Shown here piece by piece: positions 34,532-43,940 of a stretch of DNA of 64,000 nt. The notes under the pieces were generated by a model. The model saw only the letters and a program-made list of their open reading frames with translations, did no database searches and was not told the origin of the DNA. Made by a program: the position numbers and the translations under genes. Every line of letters starts with the position of its first letter. Position 1 is the stretch's first letter. This DNA comes from Thiobacter sp. AK1 (lineage in GTDB: Bacteria; Pseudomonadota; Gammaproteobacteria; Burkholderiales; Thiobacteraceae), in the NCBI RefSeq assembly GCF_039822265.1, contig NZ_JBAJEX010000011.1, forward strand, positions 1 through 64,000, in the 5' to 3' direction.

Positions 34532-36535
34532 TCATTTGACCACCGGGGCAGCGCCTTGCCGGATGCGCGCAAGCCGCTTAACCAGTTCGTTCCAATCGAC
34601 CTGGCGATTGTAGCCGATGACGCTGAGGGCGGGAATCCCACCACCTTCCACGATGAGGAAGCCTCCATCACGCGCGGCTAGGCCGGAAAGCGTGAGCACG
34701 TTGCGCTCGAGCCGGCCGGCCAAACCGATGCGCCGGTAACGGAAATCTTCGAACAAACGCAGGAAACTTTTTTGCAGCGCCGCGCTCGCACTGCCGCCGC
34801 CAAGGGCGGCAATGTCATCCACCGCACGCTGGGAGATGCGTCGCGGGTAGTCACCGGGGCTGCTCGCCACCGAAGCGCTGAAGCGCAAGGGGCGGCCGTT
34901 CTCTACTAGCAAGTCACGGACCACCACATCGACGCGGCCTTCGATGCGGCCGAAGGAAAAGGTGCGCGTGAGTAGATCGAGATCGAGCCCACGCATGTCC
35001 ACCTCGGCTTCACTCCGAGTCACCGGCCCGGGCAGGCCTTCCACCCGCAAATCTTTGACCACCGCCGTGCCATCGAAGATACGAAAAAGAAGCGCGCCGT
35101 CTACGCTCAGCAAACCGCTGCGCCAGCTCACACGCGGGATCACCGCCGATAGGCTGCCATGCATACGCGGCCAGCCCAGCGCCGTGGAAAGGCTTTCCAT
35201 GGAAACGGGACGAAGGCTCGCCTCGCCGGCGGCTTCCCAACCCGCCGTACCGCCTCGCAGCGACAAGTTGGCAAGCTGCAGGCTGCCATCCAGCACCGGC
35301 AGGTCCAGGCGGTCCACCGCCGCGCCTTCGGGATCAAGACGCACATCCGTCGCGAACGACTTGAGCGGTAAGGCGCGCAGACGGCCGCCGCGCACTGCGA
35401 ACCTCCCCTGCGACGGGCCATGGGCGCGCCAGGGAAGATGGGCGTCAATGCCCTCGAGCGCCAGCATGCCACGGTCATCGAAGATGGCGCCGTTCTCGAC
35501 ATCGAGATCAACGCGCACCACGCGTCCATCATCGATTTCCATCCCGCCACGCCCCCGTCCGGCGAGGCTGAGCGCGCCGCCAACGCTCCCAGCCAAAAGC
35601 GGCCTCACGAGCAGATCATAAGCGGGCCCAATGGCCAAGCCATCGCTTGTAAGCCGCAGCTTTTGGATTCGCCGCGTCCCCATATCCCAGCGTCCACTGG
35701 CGAGGAAATCGCCGATGCCTTCCAGCGTCAGATGCGCGTCGCTAAGATCCAGCCAGCGGCCATCGTAGGCTCCACGAAAGAGCAGGCGTCGCCGCTGTTG
35801 CCCTAGATAGAACGGCGACCAGAACAGCTCGCCCCGTTCCCAGACGAGCTCGCCCGCGCCGCGCCAGGCACTCTCGCGCCGCCCATTCAGGCTAAACCCC
35901 ATCTCGATCCCCTCGCCCGCGTGCAATCCCGCCGCGTCCCCGAAGGCCACCTCCCGCATCCTGCCGCTCGCCGCAAGATCGAGCCGTCCCCTCTCGTCGC
36001 GGCTGAGCCGGATGTGCGCATCCAAGCGCCCCGCGGTGAGACGAGGCCATGCCGCGGGAAGCAGGAACGCAAGGCTTGTGAGGTCGCCGTTGCTGACTTC
36101 GATCTCGGCAAGACGGGTCGCGCCACGCGTGAAATGCTTCACGCGCCAGCGTTCGCCTGACCGTCCGGCGAGTACCAGTTCCAGGGCACCCTCACGTAAG
36201 TGGTAGCGGAATTGCACGGTCAGCCAAGGCAGCGCATCGAGGTACCCATCGTCACAGGTGATGACATCCGTGCCGATGTGTGTGGCCGCGCACCGAAGAG
36301 AAAGGTTCTCCCAGCGGCGGCTACTCGCGCGCACCTCGCGGATGTGCAACTGGAGGGGCTGGCGACCGCTTAGCGACACACGCGCAGTGAGCCCTTTAAG
36401 CAGCACACCAGGGGCATCCAGCCGGTCCAGGCGCAGCTCGAGAGTCTGGGCGCGAAGTGGGATGGCGCAAAGAATAGTGAACAGAACGAGCGGCACCCGC
36501 ACCAGTGACGGCACGCGGCATTTGGCGTGAAGCAA
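34532..36535 (-). CDS. ydbH: YdbH-family intermembrane lipid transport protein
   Basis: The frame opens at a GTG at 36568 inside a palindrome; I prefer the TTG at 36535 (AGGAAA upstream), giving 667 residues. A GTG at 36514 is also possible. N-terminal hydrophobic anchor (RVPLVLFTILCAIPLRAQ), then a long beta-rich AsmA-like body, ending near GRLERNVLTLSGLAARDGGF. YdbH is an AsmA-like bridge carrying phospholipids between membranes. It is shorter than the E. coli protein (about 880 residues as I recall). Confidence 0.85.
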   Translation of the reverse strand: MLHAKCRVPSLVRVPLVLFTILCAIPLRAQTLELRLDRLDAPGVLLKGLTARVSLSGRQPLQLHIREVRASSRRWENLSLRCAATHIGTDVITCDDGYLDALPWLTVQFRYHLREGALELVLAGRSGERWRVKHFTRGATRLAEIEVSNGDLTSLAFLLPAAWPRLTAGRLDAHIRLSRDERGRLDLAASGRMREVAFGDAAGLHAGEGIEMGFSLNGRRESAWRGAGELVWERGELFWSPFYLGQQRRRLLFRGAYDGRWLDLSDAHLTLEGIGDFLASGRWDMGTRRIQKLRLTSDGLAIGPAYDLLVRPLLAGSVGGALSLAGRGRGGMEIDDGRVVRVDLDVENGAIFDDRGMLALEGIDAHLPWRAHGPSQGRFAVRGGRLRALPLKSFATDVRLDPEGAAVDRLDLPVLDGSLQLANLSLRGGTAGWEAAGEASLRPVSMESLSTALGWPRMHGSLSAVIPRVSWRSGLLSVDGALLFRIFDGTAVVKDLRVEGLPGPVTRSEAEVDMRGLDLDLLTRTFSFGRIEGRVDVVVRDLLVENGRPLRFSASVASSPGDYPRRISQRAVDDIAALGGGSASAALQKSFLRLFEDFRYRRIGLAGRLERNVLTLSGLAARDGGFLIVEGGGIPALSVIGYNRQVDWNELVKRLARIRQGAAPVVK

Positions 36536-36555
36536 CGCGAAGCGTTTCCTAGCGC

Positions 36556-36578
36556 GCCCTCTCCCCACGGGAGAGGGC
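36556..36578. repeat. GCCCTCTCCC palindrome
   Basis: Perfect 10-bp arms GCCCTCTCCC and GGGAGAGGGC with a CAC loop. This type is widely scattered between genes in GC-rich proteobacteria. It lies between cysM and ydbH and covers the most distal GTG start codon of ydbH. Confidence 0.7.
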
Positions 36579-36646
36579 GGGAATGAGGGAAGCGCCCACG
36601 GACAGACGCGGTTTCATGGAGTCAAGGTGGCCCATCGCCCTGATCG

Positions 36647-37534
36647 TCAGGCAGGAAACACGCCGGTGGAAAGATAACGGTCACCCCGGTCACAGACGAT
36701 GGAAACGATCACCGCGTTCTCCACCTCGGCCGATACCCGCAGCGCCACGGCCAGCGCACCACCGGAGGAAATACCGGCGAAGATGCCCTCCTCGCGTGCC
36801 AGACGGCGGGTCATTTCCTCGGCTTCCTGCTGGCTCACGTAAAGCAACCGGTCCACCCGGCTGGGATCATAGATGCGGGGCAGGTATTCCTCTGGCCATT
36901 TGCGAATGCCCGGAATTTGCGAGCCTTCCTCGGGCTGCACACCGATAATCTGGATGGCTGGGTTGCGTTCCTTGAGGTAGCGGGAGCAGCCCATGATGGT
37001 ACCGGTGGTACCCATGCTGGAGACGAAATGGGTGATGGTGCCTTGGGTGTCGCGCCAGATTTCCGGGCCCGTGCCTTCGTAGTGGGCAAGGGGATTGTCC
37101 GGGTTACCAAACTGGTTGAGAATACGTCCCCTGCCTTCGGCCTGCATGCGGTTGGCCACGTCGATGGCCTCCTCCATGCTACCTTCGCGCGAGGTGAGCA
37201 CGATCTCGGCGCCGAAGGCGCGCATGATCTGGCGTCGTTCCACACTCATGTGTTCCGGCATCACCAGGATCATGCGATAGCCGCGGATGGCCGCCGCCAT
37301 GGCCAGCGCAATGCCGGTATTGCCGCTGGTGGCCTCGATCAAGGTGTCGCCGGGCTTGATCTCGCCGCGGGCCTCAGCACGCATGATCATGGACAGGGCG
37401 GGCCGGTCCTTCACCGATCCGGCGGGATTATTGCCCTCGAGTTTCACCAGGATGGTGTTGCTGGTCTTGCCGGGCAGACGCTTGAGCTTGACCAGCGGCG
37501 TGTTGCCGACGAAATGTTCGATGGTGTGGTACAT
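36647..37534 (-). CDS. cysM: Cysteine synthase B
   Basis: 295 residues from the ATG at 37534. PLP lysine is in NPAGSVKDRPALSM. Phosphate loop: EATSGNTGIALAMA. C-terminal motif GISSGGALAVAL. The short loop that separates CysM from CysK is consistent with its length. It makes cysteine from O-acetylserine and sulfide or thiosulfate. The ATG overlaps the previous stop (TGATG). Confidence 0.95.
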   Translation of the reverse strand: MYHTIEHFVGNTPLVKLKRLPGKTSNTILVKLEGNNPAGSVKDRPALSMIMRAEARGEIKPGDTLIEATSGNTGIALAMAAAIRGYRMILVMPEHMSVERRQIMRAFGAEIVLTSREGSMEEAIDVANRMQAEGRGRILNQFGNPDNPLAHYEGTGPEIWRDTQGTITHFVSSMGTTGTIMGCSRYLKERNPAIQIIGVQPEEGSQIPGIRKWPEEYLPRIYDPSRVDRLLYVSQQEAEEMTRRLAREEGIFAGISSGGALAVALRVSAEVENAVIVSIVCDRGDRYLSTGVFPA

Positions 37535-38523
37535 CAGGCCTCCGAACCTTGCTTGAGCGCACCGCCCCCCTGGTAGAGATGATCGCATTCCGCTACTACG
37601 CCGGCCATGGTGACACAGTTCTTTCCGTGGCTTTTGGAATGCTTGAGCGCGCGCCAGGCTCGCGCATAGAACTCGGCGCGCGATTCGCCGCCGATGTAGG
37701 TGGCCGCGCCGAAGCTTGCCGTCACCGGTTCCAGCACGGGCAGGATGAGCTGGCTCTCCAGCTCCATGCGGATACGCTCGGCGACGATGATGGCGCCCAT
37801 TTCATTGGTTTCCGGCAAAAGCAGCGCGAATTCCTGGCCCCCGTAGCGCACCACCAGATCCACGCCACGCACCGCCTGTTTGAGTAAGGTGGCGACGTGA
37901 CCCAGAATCTCATCGCCCACCTCGCGGCTGTAATTCTCGTTGATCCCGGTGAAGTCATCGATGTCCATGAGCAAGAGCGCCAAGGGACGGCGCGAACGCT
38001 CCCAACGCCGGATTTCGTCCTCCATGCGCTGGTCGAGCACCGCACGGTTGGCCAGCCCCGTCACCGTATCCAGGCGCTTGAGCTGGGCAATCTCTTCCAG
38101 CGCCTGTTGCAGGGCATGGCTGCGCCTGGTGAGCACACGCCGCACCTCGTCCAGCTCCTTCTTGGTGTGGGCGAGTTCTGCGTTCATCTCTTCAAAAGCA
38201 CTGATGTCCATTTCCGCCACCAGGAACAGCATTCTGCTTCCACGGTAGACCCGTCCAGCGAAGGCGCGCTGCGGTCCCTCGGGCGTGCCGAGCCGGATCA
38301 ACCCCTGGTAGACCAGCCCATCCACCTGGATGGGCGCGGCGGTGAGCAAGCCAAAGCTGGGTTCGATGAAGCCAGTGGTGGGCGTGCCCTCGGACAGGCC
38401 CGCCAGGGTGGCAAGAAAACCTTCATTGGCCTCGATGAGCTGCCCGTCCTCGGAGAAGAGGGCGAGCGCCACCGCACGTAGGTCGTTGAGCCACGGCGGC
38501 AGCAAGGCGAAGGGCGGGCTCAC
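37534..38523 (-). CDS. PAS-GGDEF protein with GGQEF motif
   Basis: 329 residues from the GTG at 38523, which overlaps the manC stop (GTGA). Residues 15-110 are PAS-like (LALFSEDGQLIEANEGFLAT). A coiled coil at about 110-155 (AELAHTKKELDEVRRVL) links to a GGDEF domain: RLDTVTGLANRAVLDQRM, LLLMDIDDFTGINE, and the active-site RYGGQEFALLLPET. The acidic third residue is replaced by Gln, so cyclic-di-GMP synthesis may be lost and a receptor role kept. It sits between exopolysaccharide-type manC and cysM. Confidence 0.9.
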   Translation of the reverse strand: MSPPFALLPPWLNDLRAVALALFSEDGQLIEANEGFLATLAGLSEGTPTTGFIEPSFGLLTAAPIQVDGLVYQGLIRLGTPEGPQRAFAGRVYRGSRMLFLVAEMDISAFEEMNAELAHTKKELDEVRRVLTRRSHALQQALEEIAQLKRLDTVTGLANRAVLDQRMEDEIRRWERSRRPLALLLMDIDDFTGINENYSREVGDEILGHVATLLKQAVRGVDLVVRYGGQEFALLLPETNEMGAIIVAERIRMELESQLILPVLEPVTASFGAATYIGGESRAEFYARAWRALKHSKSHGKNCVTMAGVVAECDHLYQGGGALKQGSEA

Positions 38524-40013
38524 CGCGAGCTCCCGCCGTCGCAATTGCGGCCATAGACGTCATCGAAACGCACGATATCGTCCTCGCCGAGATAGGGGCC
38601 GCTCTGGATCTCGATGATCTGCAGGGGCACCCGCCCCGGATTTTCCAGCCGGTGACGGTGGGTCTTGGGGATGTAGGTGGACTGATTTTCCTCCAGATAG
38701 ATTTCCTTCTCCCCGTTGGTGATGCGCGCAGTGCCCGCCACCACCACCCAATGCTCGGACCGGTGGTAGTGCATCTGCATGGACAGCTTGGCGCCGGGGT
38801 TCACCACGATGCGCTTGATCTTGTAGAAGGGACCTTCCTCCAGAACCGTATAACTCCCCCAGGGGCGAGTCACGGTAAGATGGGTTTCCGCCAAGTGGGC
38901 ATGGCGTTCCTTGACCGCCGCCACCAATTGTTTGAGATCCTGCACACGCTCGCGTGGGCAGACTAGGGTCGCGTCTCGCGTCTGCACCACGGCCAGGCCC
39001 TCGATCCCCAGGGTCGCCACCAGCCCGTGCTCGCTCCAGAGGAGATTGTCGCGGCTATCCAGAGCCAGCACGTCGCCCTGGACCATGTTGTTCTGCTCGT
39101 CCTTATCCCGCTGCTGGTAGATGGCTTCCCAGGATCCCAGATCACTCCAGCCCATGTCCACCGGCACCACCGCCACGTCCGGCGTGAGTTCCAGCAGACC
39201 ATAGTCGATGGAGACATCGGGCATGGCGCCGTAGAGCTCCGCTGGCGCACTCATGCCCCCTTCCACCGCCAGCTGCTGAGCGGTCTCGTACACCAGGGGC
39301 TGATGCCGTTGCAGCAGCTCCAGGAAACGATCCGCCCGGAATACGAACATGCCGCCATTCCAGAAATAATCACCCTGCTCGAGATACTGGCGAGCAGTTT
39401 CCAGATCGGGCTTCTCGACGAAGCGGGTGGCCTTCTGCACCTTGGCGATGGGGCCGTTTTCCCCGGCAGCCAAAGGGGGACCGGCCTGGATGTAGCCATA
39501 GCCCGTAGCCGGCGCGCTGGGTTTCATGCCAAACAGGGTAAGGTAGCCGCGCTCGGCCGCGGCCTCCGCGGCTTCCCAGGCCTGGAGAAAGGCTTGGCCG
39601 TCGGCGACCGCATGGTCGGAAGAAAACACGCCCACCAGGGCGTCCGGCGTCTGCTGTGCGATGCGCGCGCACGCCCAAGCGATGGCCGGCAGCGTGTTGC
39701 GCCCCATGGGCTCGGCCAGCACGGCGCAGGCCAGGCCCGGATGCACGGCGTGCAACTGGCCAGCCACCTCGAAGCGGTACTCGTTCGAAGTCACGGTGAG
39801 CACGTGGGCCGGGTCCACCATGGGCAAGAGGCGGCGCAGGGTCTGCTGCAGCAGGCTCTCGCCACCGTTGAGACAAAGCAGCTGTTTCGGTTTGTTGGCG
39901 CGCGACAGGGGCCACAGGCGTGTGCCGGAGCCGCCGGCGAGCACGACGGCATAACGCTTGGCCGCGGTCAGACGCTCCGCGGCAGGGTGCAGCTTGACAT
40001 TGCTGGCTGGCAT
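38520..40013 (-). CDS. manC: Mannose-1-phosphate guanylyltransferase / mannose-6-phosphate isomerase
   Basis: 497 residues; the start at 40013 has GGAGGAGGA upstream. N-terminal nucleotidyltransferase domain with GGSGTRLWPLSR and FVEKPD; C-terminal cupin isomerase domain with QMHYHRSEHWVVVAG and THRHRLEN. The product is GDP-mannose for exopolysaccharide or LPS. It is first in a run with the GGQEF gene and cysM, a link between polysaccharide and cyclic-di-GMP signalling. Confidence 0.95.
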   Translation of the reverse strand: MPASNVKLHPAAERLTAAKRYAVVLAGGSGTRLWPLSRANKPKQLLCLNGGESLLQQTLRRLLPMVDPAHVLTVTSNEYRFEVAGQLHAVHPGLACAVLAEPMGRNTLPAIAWACARIAQQTPDALVGVFSSDHAVADGQAFLQAWEAAEAAAERGYLTLFGMKPSAPATGYGYIQAGPPLAAGENGPIAKVQKATRFVEKPDLETARQYLEQGDYFWNGGMFVFRADRFLELLQRHQPLVYETAQQLAVEGGMSAPAELYGAMPDVSIDYGLLELTPDVAVVPVDMGWSDLGSWEAIYQQRDKDEQNNMVQGDVLALDSRDNLLWSEHGLVATLGIEGLAVVQTRDATLVCPRERVQDLKQLVAAVKERHAHLAETHLTVTRPWGSYTVLEEGPFYKIKRIVVNPGAKLSMQMHYHRSEHWVVVAGTARITNGEKEIYLEENQSTYIPKTHRHRLENPGRVPLQIIEIQSGPYLGEDDIVRFDDVYGRNCDGGSSR

Positions 40014-40203
40014 AGCGTCCTCCTCCGCTCCCGGTGCCATGGCCGGGAAGGAAACGATACCACAGCCCCTGGCCAACCGGCTTTTTCTGTCCTATTCAAA
40101 ATAGTACGACGTCTTTGCTTTCCCTTCGCGGAAAGCCAAGGGCTTGCTCAACGCACGGGTCTCCCGTCGGCCTAGGGATGCCCGCATCGAAAGAGTGCGA
40201 CAA

Positions 40204-40398
40204 ATGGAAACGAGCGGCCCCGGCGGCAGCCGGGGTCCATCTGGGAAGCATCAGAGCGCCACTCTGCTGGCGGCGCTGGAGGCCCTGCGCGCGGAATTGG
40301 GTGAGGTAGCCGATGAGCTGATCACGCTGCTGCGGGCAGCGGGTGTGACCCCCGAGCCGGCGTCCAAAGGGGGGCCAGACGGCAGCAAGTCCAGCTGA
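40204..40398 (+). CDS. Possible small hypothetical protein
   Basis: 64 residues with a helical middle (LLAALEALRAELGEVADELI). The flanks are Gly/Ser-rich and no Shine-Dalgarno is obvious. It lies in the gap between manC and icd and ends 6 bp before the icd stop. It could be spurious. Confidence 0.35.
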   Translation: METSGPGGSRGPSGKHQSATLLAALEALRAELGEVADELITLLRAAGVTPEPASKGGPDGSKSS

Positions 40399-40404
40399 AC
40401 CGGC

Positions 40405-41646
40405 CTACATGTGGTCGATGATGCTCTGTCCGAAGGCCGAGCAGGACACCTGGGTGGCACCCGGCATCAGACGCGCGAAGTCATAGGTGACGCGCCCTGC
40501 GCCGATCGCCCCTTCCATACCCTTGATGATGAGATCGGCCGCCTCGGTCCACCCCATGTGACGCAACATCATCTCCGCGGAGAGTACCAGCGAGCCAGGG
40601 TTGACGTAGTCCTTGCCCGCGTATTTGGGCGCGGTGCCGTGGGTGGCCTCGAACATGGCCACGGAATCCGAGAGATTGGCGCCGGGGGCGATGCCGATGC
40701 CCCCCACCTCCGCCGCTAGGGCATCGGAGATGTAATCGCCGTTGAGGTTGAGGGTGGCGATCACGTCGTATTCCTCCGGTCGCAGCAAGATTTGCTGCAG
40801 GAAGGCATCGGCGATGACGTCCTTGATGACGATGCCGTTGGGCAGTTCCATCCACGGCCCTTCACCGATGGGCTTGGCACCGAACTCGCGCGCGGCCAGC
40901 TCGTAGCCCCATTTCTTGAAACCGCCCTCGGTGAATTTCATGATGTTGCCCTTGTGCACCAAGGTCACAGACTTGCGACCATTGTCAATCGCGTAGCGGA
41001 TGGCCTTGCGGATCAGGCGCTCGCTGCCCTCCCGGGAAACGGGTTTAATGCCGATGGCGCTGGTCTCCGGGAAGCGGATCTTGCCGCCCACCCCCATCTC
41101 GTTCGTGAGGAAAGCAATCACCTTTCTCACCGCATCGCTGCCCATCTCCCATTCGATGCCGGCGTAGATGTCCTCGGTGTTTTCGCGGAAGATCACCATG
41201 TCCACCTTTTCCGGCTCCTTCACCGGGCTCGGCACGCCACGGAAATAGCGCACCGGTCGCAGGCAGACGTAGAGGTCGAGAAGCTGACGCAGCGCCACGT
41301 TGAGGGAACGGATGCCACCCGAGGTGGGGGTGGTGAGCGGACCCTTGATGGAAACCACGTATTCGCGGGCGGCCGCTACGGTCTCCTCGGGCAGCCAGGT
41401 GTCGCCGCCATAGAGGTGGTTGGCCTTCTCGCCAGCATAGATCTCCATCCACTGGATGGCGCGCCGGCCCCCGTAAGCCTTGCTCACGGCAGCGTCCACC
41501 ACCTTTTTCATCACCGGCGTGATGTCCACGCCCGTGCCATCGCCCTCGATGAAGGGAATGATGGGCCGGTCCGGGACATTCAGGCTGAAATCGGGATTGA
41601 CCGTAATTCTCTCGCCCTGCGCGGGCACTTGGATACGAGGGGTCAT
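40405..41646 (-). CDS. icd: Isocitrate dehydrogenase (NADP-type)
   Basis: 413 residues. Substrate residues in [20 protein letters not shown], and [13 protein letters not shown]. Signature [20 protein letters not shown]. The Lys-x-x-Tyr-like cofactor region [11 protein letters not shown] indicates NADP. It oxidises isocitrate to 2-oxoglutarate in the TCA cycle. Monocistronic, divergent from the pseudouridine synthase. Confidence 0.97.
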   Translation of the reverse strand: MTPRIQVPAQGERITVNPDFSLNVPDRPIIPFIEGDGTGVDITPVMKKVVDAAVSKAYGGRRAIQWMEIYAGEKANHLYGGDTWLPEETVAAAREYVVSIKGPLTTPTSGGIRSLNVALRQLLDLYVCLRPVRYFRGVPSPVKEPEKVDMVIFRENTEDIYAGIEWEMGSDAVRKVIAFLTNEMGVGGKIRFPETSAIGIKPVSREGSERLIRKAIRYAIDNGRKSVTLVHKGNIMKFTEGGFKKWGYELAAREFGAKPIGEGPWMELPNGIVIKDVIADAFLQQILLRPEEYDVIATLNLNGDYISDALAAEVGGIGIAPGANLSDSVAMFEATHGTAPKYAGKDYVNPGSLVLSAEMMLRHMGWTEAADLIIKGMEGAIGAGRVTYDFARLMPGATQVSCSAFGQSIIDHM

Positions 41647-41710
41647 AAATTCATCCGGATGAAAATTGGATCTGGCCGCCAGGGCCGATCCCGTCTATGC
41701 TGCGCAGCCG

Positions 41711-42280
41711 ATGCCGCGTCTCATTCTGCTCAACAAGCCCTATGGGGTGATCTGCCAGTTCCGTCCCGACGGCGTGCATCCCACGCTCAAGGACTACGTG
41801 CCCCTGCCCGGGGTCTATCCCGCCGGGCGCTTGGACACGGATAGCGAGGGGCTGGTCATTTTAACCGATGACGGCTGGCTTCAGCATCGTATCGCCGATC
41901 CACGTCACAAATTGCCCAAGACCTACTGGGTACAGGTGGAAGGCATCCCGGACGAAGCCGCGCTGGAACGCTTGCGGCGTGGTGTGCGGCTGCGGGATTT
42001 CGTCACCCGCCCAGCGCAGGTGGTACGCATGGAAGAGCCCGCGGCACTGTGGCCACGGGATCCGCCCATCCGCCAGCGCCGGTACATTCCCGTAAGCTGG
42101 CTCGCCATCACCCTACGCGAGGGCAAGAACCGTCAGGTGCGACGCATGACCGCGGCCGTGGGCCATCCCACACTGCGCCTCGTCCGCTGGTCGATCGGCA
42201 AGTGGACGCTGGCGGGCCTCGCCCCGGGCCAGTGGCGCGAGCTGCCGCCGCCTTTCCGGTCGCGGCGACGGGTAGAATAG
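41711..42280 (+). CDS. rluE: 23S rRNA pseudouridine synthase, RluE-like
   Basis: 189 residues from the ATG at 41711 ([12 protein letters not shown]). Catalytic Asp is in [19 protein letters not shown]. Then [19 protein letters not shown]. Short RsuA-family protein without an S4 domain, as in RluE, which modifies U2457. Naming at subfamily level is probable. Confidence 0.88.
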   Translation: MPRLILLNKPYGVICQFRPDGVHPTLKDYVPLPGVYPAGRLDTDSEGLVILTDDGWLQHRIADPRHKLPKTYWVQVEGIPDEAALERLRRGVRLRDFVTRPAQVVRMEEPAALWPRDPPIRQRRYIPVSWLAITLREGKNRQVRRMTAAVGHPTLRLVRWSIGKWTLAGLAPGQWRELPPPFRSRRRVE

Positions 42281-42301
42281 CGTCTTACGCGCGGATTCCC
42301 C

Positions 42302-42940
42302 ATGCACGAGTGGCAACAACTCTTCAAGATCACCGTAGCCTTGCTGGCGATCGTCAATCCTTTCGGTGGCATTCCGGTGTTCATCGGCGCTACCCAGGGC
42401 TGGCGACCGCGGGAGCGGGCCCGCACCGCGCGCACCGTCGCCCTCACGGTGTTCTGCGTGCTCACCCTGGCGGCCTTCACTGGCGACCGGCTGCTGGATT
42501 TCTTCAACGTAAGCATCGGCTCCTTCATGGTTGGAGGCGGCATCCTGATCTTGCTGTTGGCCATTTCCATGTTACAGGCCAAGGAGAGTCCAATTCGGCA
42601 GACACCGGAGGAAGCGGTGGAAGTGATCGATCGCCAGGCGGTGGGTGTAGTGCCCCTCGGCGTGCCGCTTCTGGCCGGACCGGGTGCTATCTCCAGTGTG
42701 ATCATCGCCGCCCATCAGTTCCGCCAGGGCGATTTCCTGGGCCACATCATGCTGCTTTTGCCTATCCTTGCGGTCACCCTAGTGGTGTGGGCCGTGTTCC
42801 TCCTGGGCAGCCGCATCGCCCGGCGCCTGGGGCGCACCGGCCTCAACATCGTCACGCGGCTAATGGGCCTGGTACTTGCCGCCATGGCGGTGGAGACCAT
42901 TGCCCGTGGTCTGATGGAACTCTTTCCCAAACTCGCGTGA
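42302..42940 (+). CDS. MarC-family membrane protein
   Basis: 212 residues with six hydrophobic segments. Family motifs are IVNPFGGIPVFIGATQG at the start, VPLGVPLLAGPGAISSVI in the middle and GLNIVTRLMGLVLAAMAVET near the end. Function unclear despite the historic multidrug-resistance name. The stop lies 5 bp before the Nudix gene. Confidence 0.92.
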   Translation: MHEWQQLFKITVALLAIVNPFGGIPVFIGATQGWRPRERARTARTVALTVFCVLTLAAFTGDRLLDFFNVSIGSFMVGGGILILLLAISMLQAKESPIRQTPEEAVEVIDRQAVGVVPLGVPLLAGPGAISSVIIAAHQFRQGDFLGHIMLLLPILAVTLVVWAVFLLGSRIARRLGRTGLNIVTRLMGLVLAAMAVETIARGLMELFPKLA

Positions 42941-42945
42941 GCATC

Positions 42946-43392
42946 ATGATCTGGAAACCCCATGTCACCGTGGCGGCCGTGGTGGAGCAGGATGGCCGTT
43001 TCCTGCTGGTGGAAGAGGAAGCGGGCGGCCAGTTGGTGCTCAACCAGCCGGCAGGCCACTGGGAGCAGGATGAAAGCCTAATCCAGGGAGTCGTGCGCGA
43101 AACCCTGGAGGAAACCGGTTACGATTTCCAGCCCAGCGCCCTGGTGGGCATCTACCGTTGGCCCCATCCTCGGAAGGAAGTCACCTACCTGCGCTTCGCC
43201 TTCGCCGGCCATATCACCGGCTTCCACCCGGAGCGCCCGCTGGATACAGGCATCCAGCGCCCGTTGTGGCTCACGCCGACAGAACTCATGGCGGAGGCGG
43301 CGCGTCATCGCAGTCCACTGGTGGCGCGCTGCGTGGCGGATTACCTGGCGGGCCGACGCTATCCTCTGGAACTCCTCACCCACTTCGCCTGA
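42946..43392 (+). CDS. nudJ: Nudix phosphohydrolase, NudJ-like
   Basis: 148 residues. The Nudix box GHWEQDESLIQGVVRETLEE plus TG follows the consensus. The start MIWKPHVTVAAVVEQDGRFL is typical of NudJ, a thiamine pyrophosphate/nucleotide phosphatase. As in E. coli, it is upstream of mnmA, here with one gene between. Confidence 0.9.
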   Translation: MIWKPHVTVAAVVEQDGRFLLVEEEAGGQLVLNQPAGHWEQDESLIQGVVRETLEETGYDFQPSALVGIYRWPHPRKEVTYLRFAFAGHITGFHPERPLDTGIQRPLWLTPTELMAEAARHRSPLVARCVADYLAGRRYPLELLTHFA

Positions 43393-43394
43393 AC

Positions 43395-43940
43395 ATGCGG
43401 CTGTGGTGTCTTCTCCTGCTCGCCCTGCTGTCGGCTGCCGCACATGCCGATGAGCAGGTGGAGATCTGCTACAACTGGGGCTGTCAAACCCGCGCGGTGG
43501 TGGTATTCGACGTCAATGATCTGCTCTGCATCGCCGACCTGTTCGAAGGCGCAGACACGCCCGCTCTGGAAAGGAGCGCGATTGCGCTCGCCATCGGCCT
43601 CATGGAACGCATTGCCGGCCAGCAGACTCCCACGCGCAACGACCGGGGCGGCAATCTCGCCGATGATGGCGTGGAAGGACGCATGGACTGCATCGACCAT
43701 TCCCACAACACCACCGCCTACCTGCGCCTGCTGGAACGACGCGGCTTGCTGCGCTTCCACCAGGTGCTGGAGCCGGTGGAACGGGCACCCTGGTTGCTCG
43801 ACGTGCACTGGGCGGCCCATATCCGCGAGCGTGCCAGCGGCGCAGAGTATGTGGTGGATTCCTGGTTCTTCGACAACGGCGAGCCGGCGGCGGTATTCAC
43901 CCTCCAGGAATGGAAGAAGGGGGCGCAGCCCCATGGCTGA
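43395..43940 (+). CDS. Hypothetical secreted protein between nudJ and mnmA
   Basis: 181 residues, unrecognised family. Signal peptide [15 protein letters not shown]. The mature part has two adjacent cysteine sites ([10 protein letters not shown]), a Cys in LLCIADL, and [19 protein letters not shown], where Cys-Ile-Asp-His recalls a catalytic or metal site. It overlaps the mnmA start by 8 bases and follows nudJ by 2 bp, so it is cotranscribed. Function unknown. Confidence 0.75.
   Translation: MRLWCLLLLALLSAAAHADEQVEICYNWGCQTRAVVVFDVNDLLCIADLFEGADTPALERSAIALAIGLMERIAGQQTPTRNDRGGNLADDGVEGRMDCIDHSHNTTAYLRLLERRGLLRFHQVLEPVERAPWLLDVHWAAHIRERASGAEYVVDSWFFDNGEPAAVFTLQEWKKGAQPHG

Noticed and set aside
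42049..42945. Long plus-strand frame running into the Nudix gene from upstream
   Set aside because: The upstream part overlaps rluE-like and marC in another frame; only the part from 42946 has a Nudix box.
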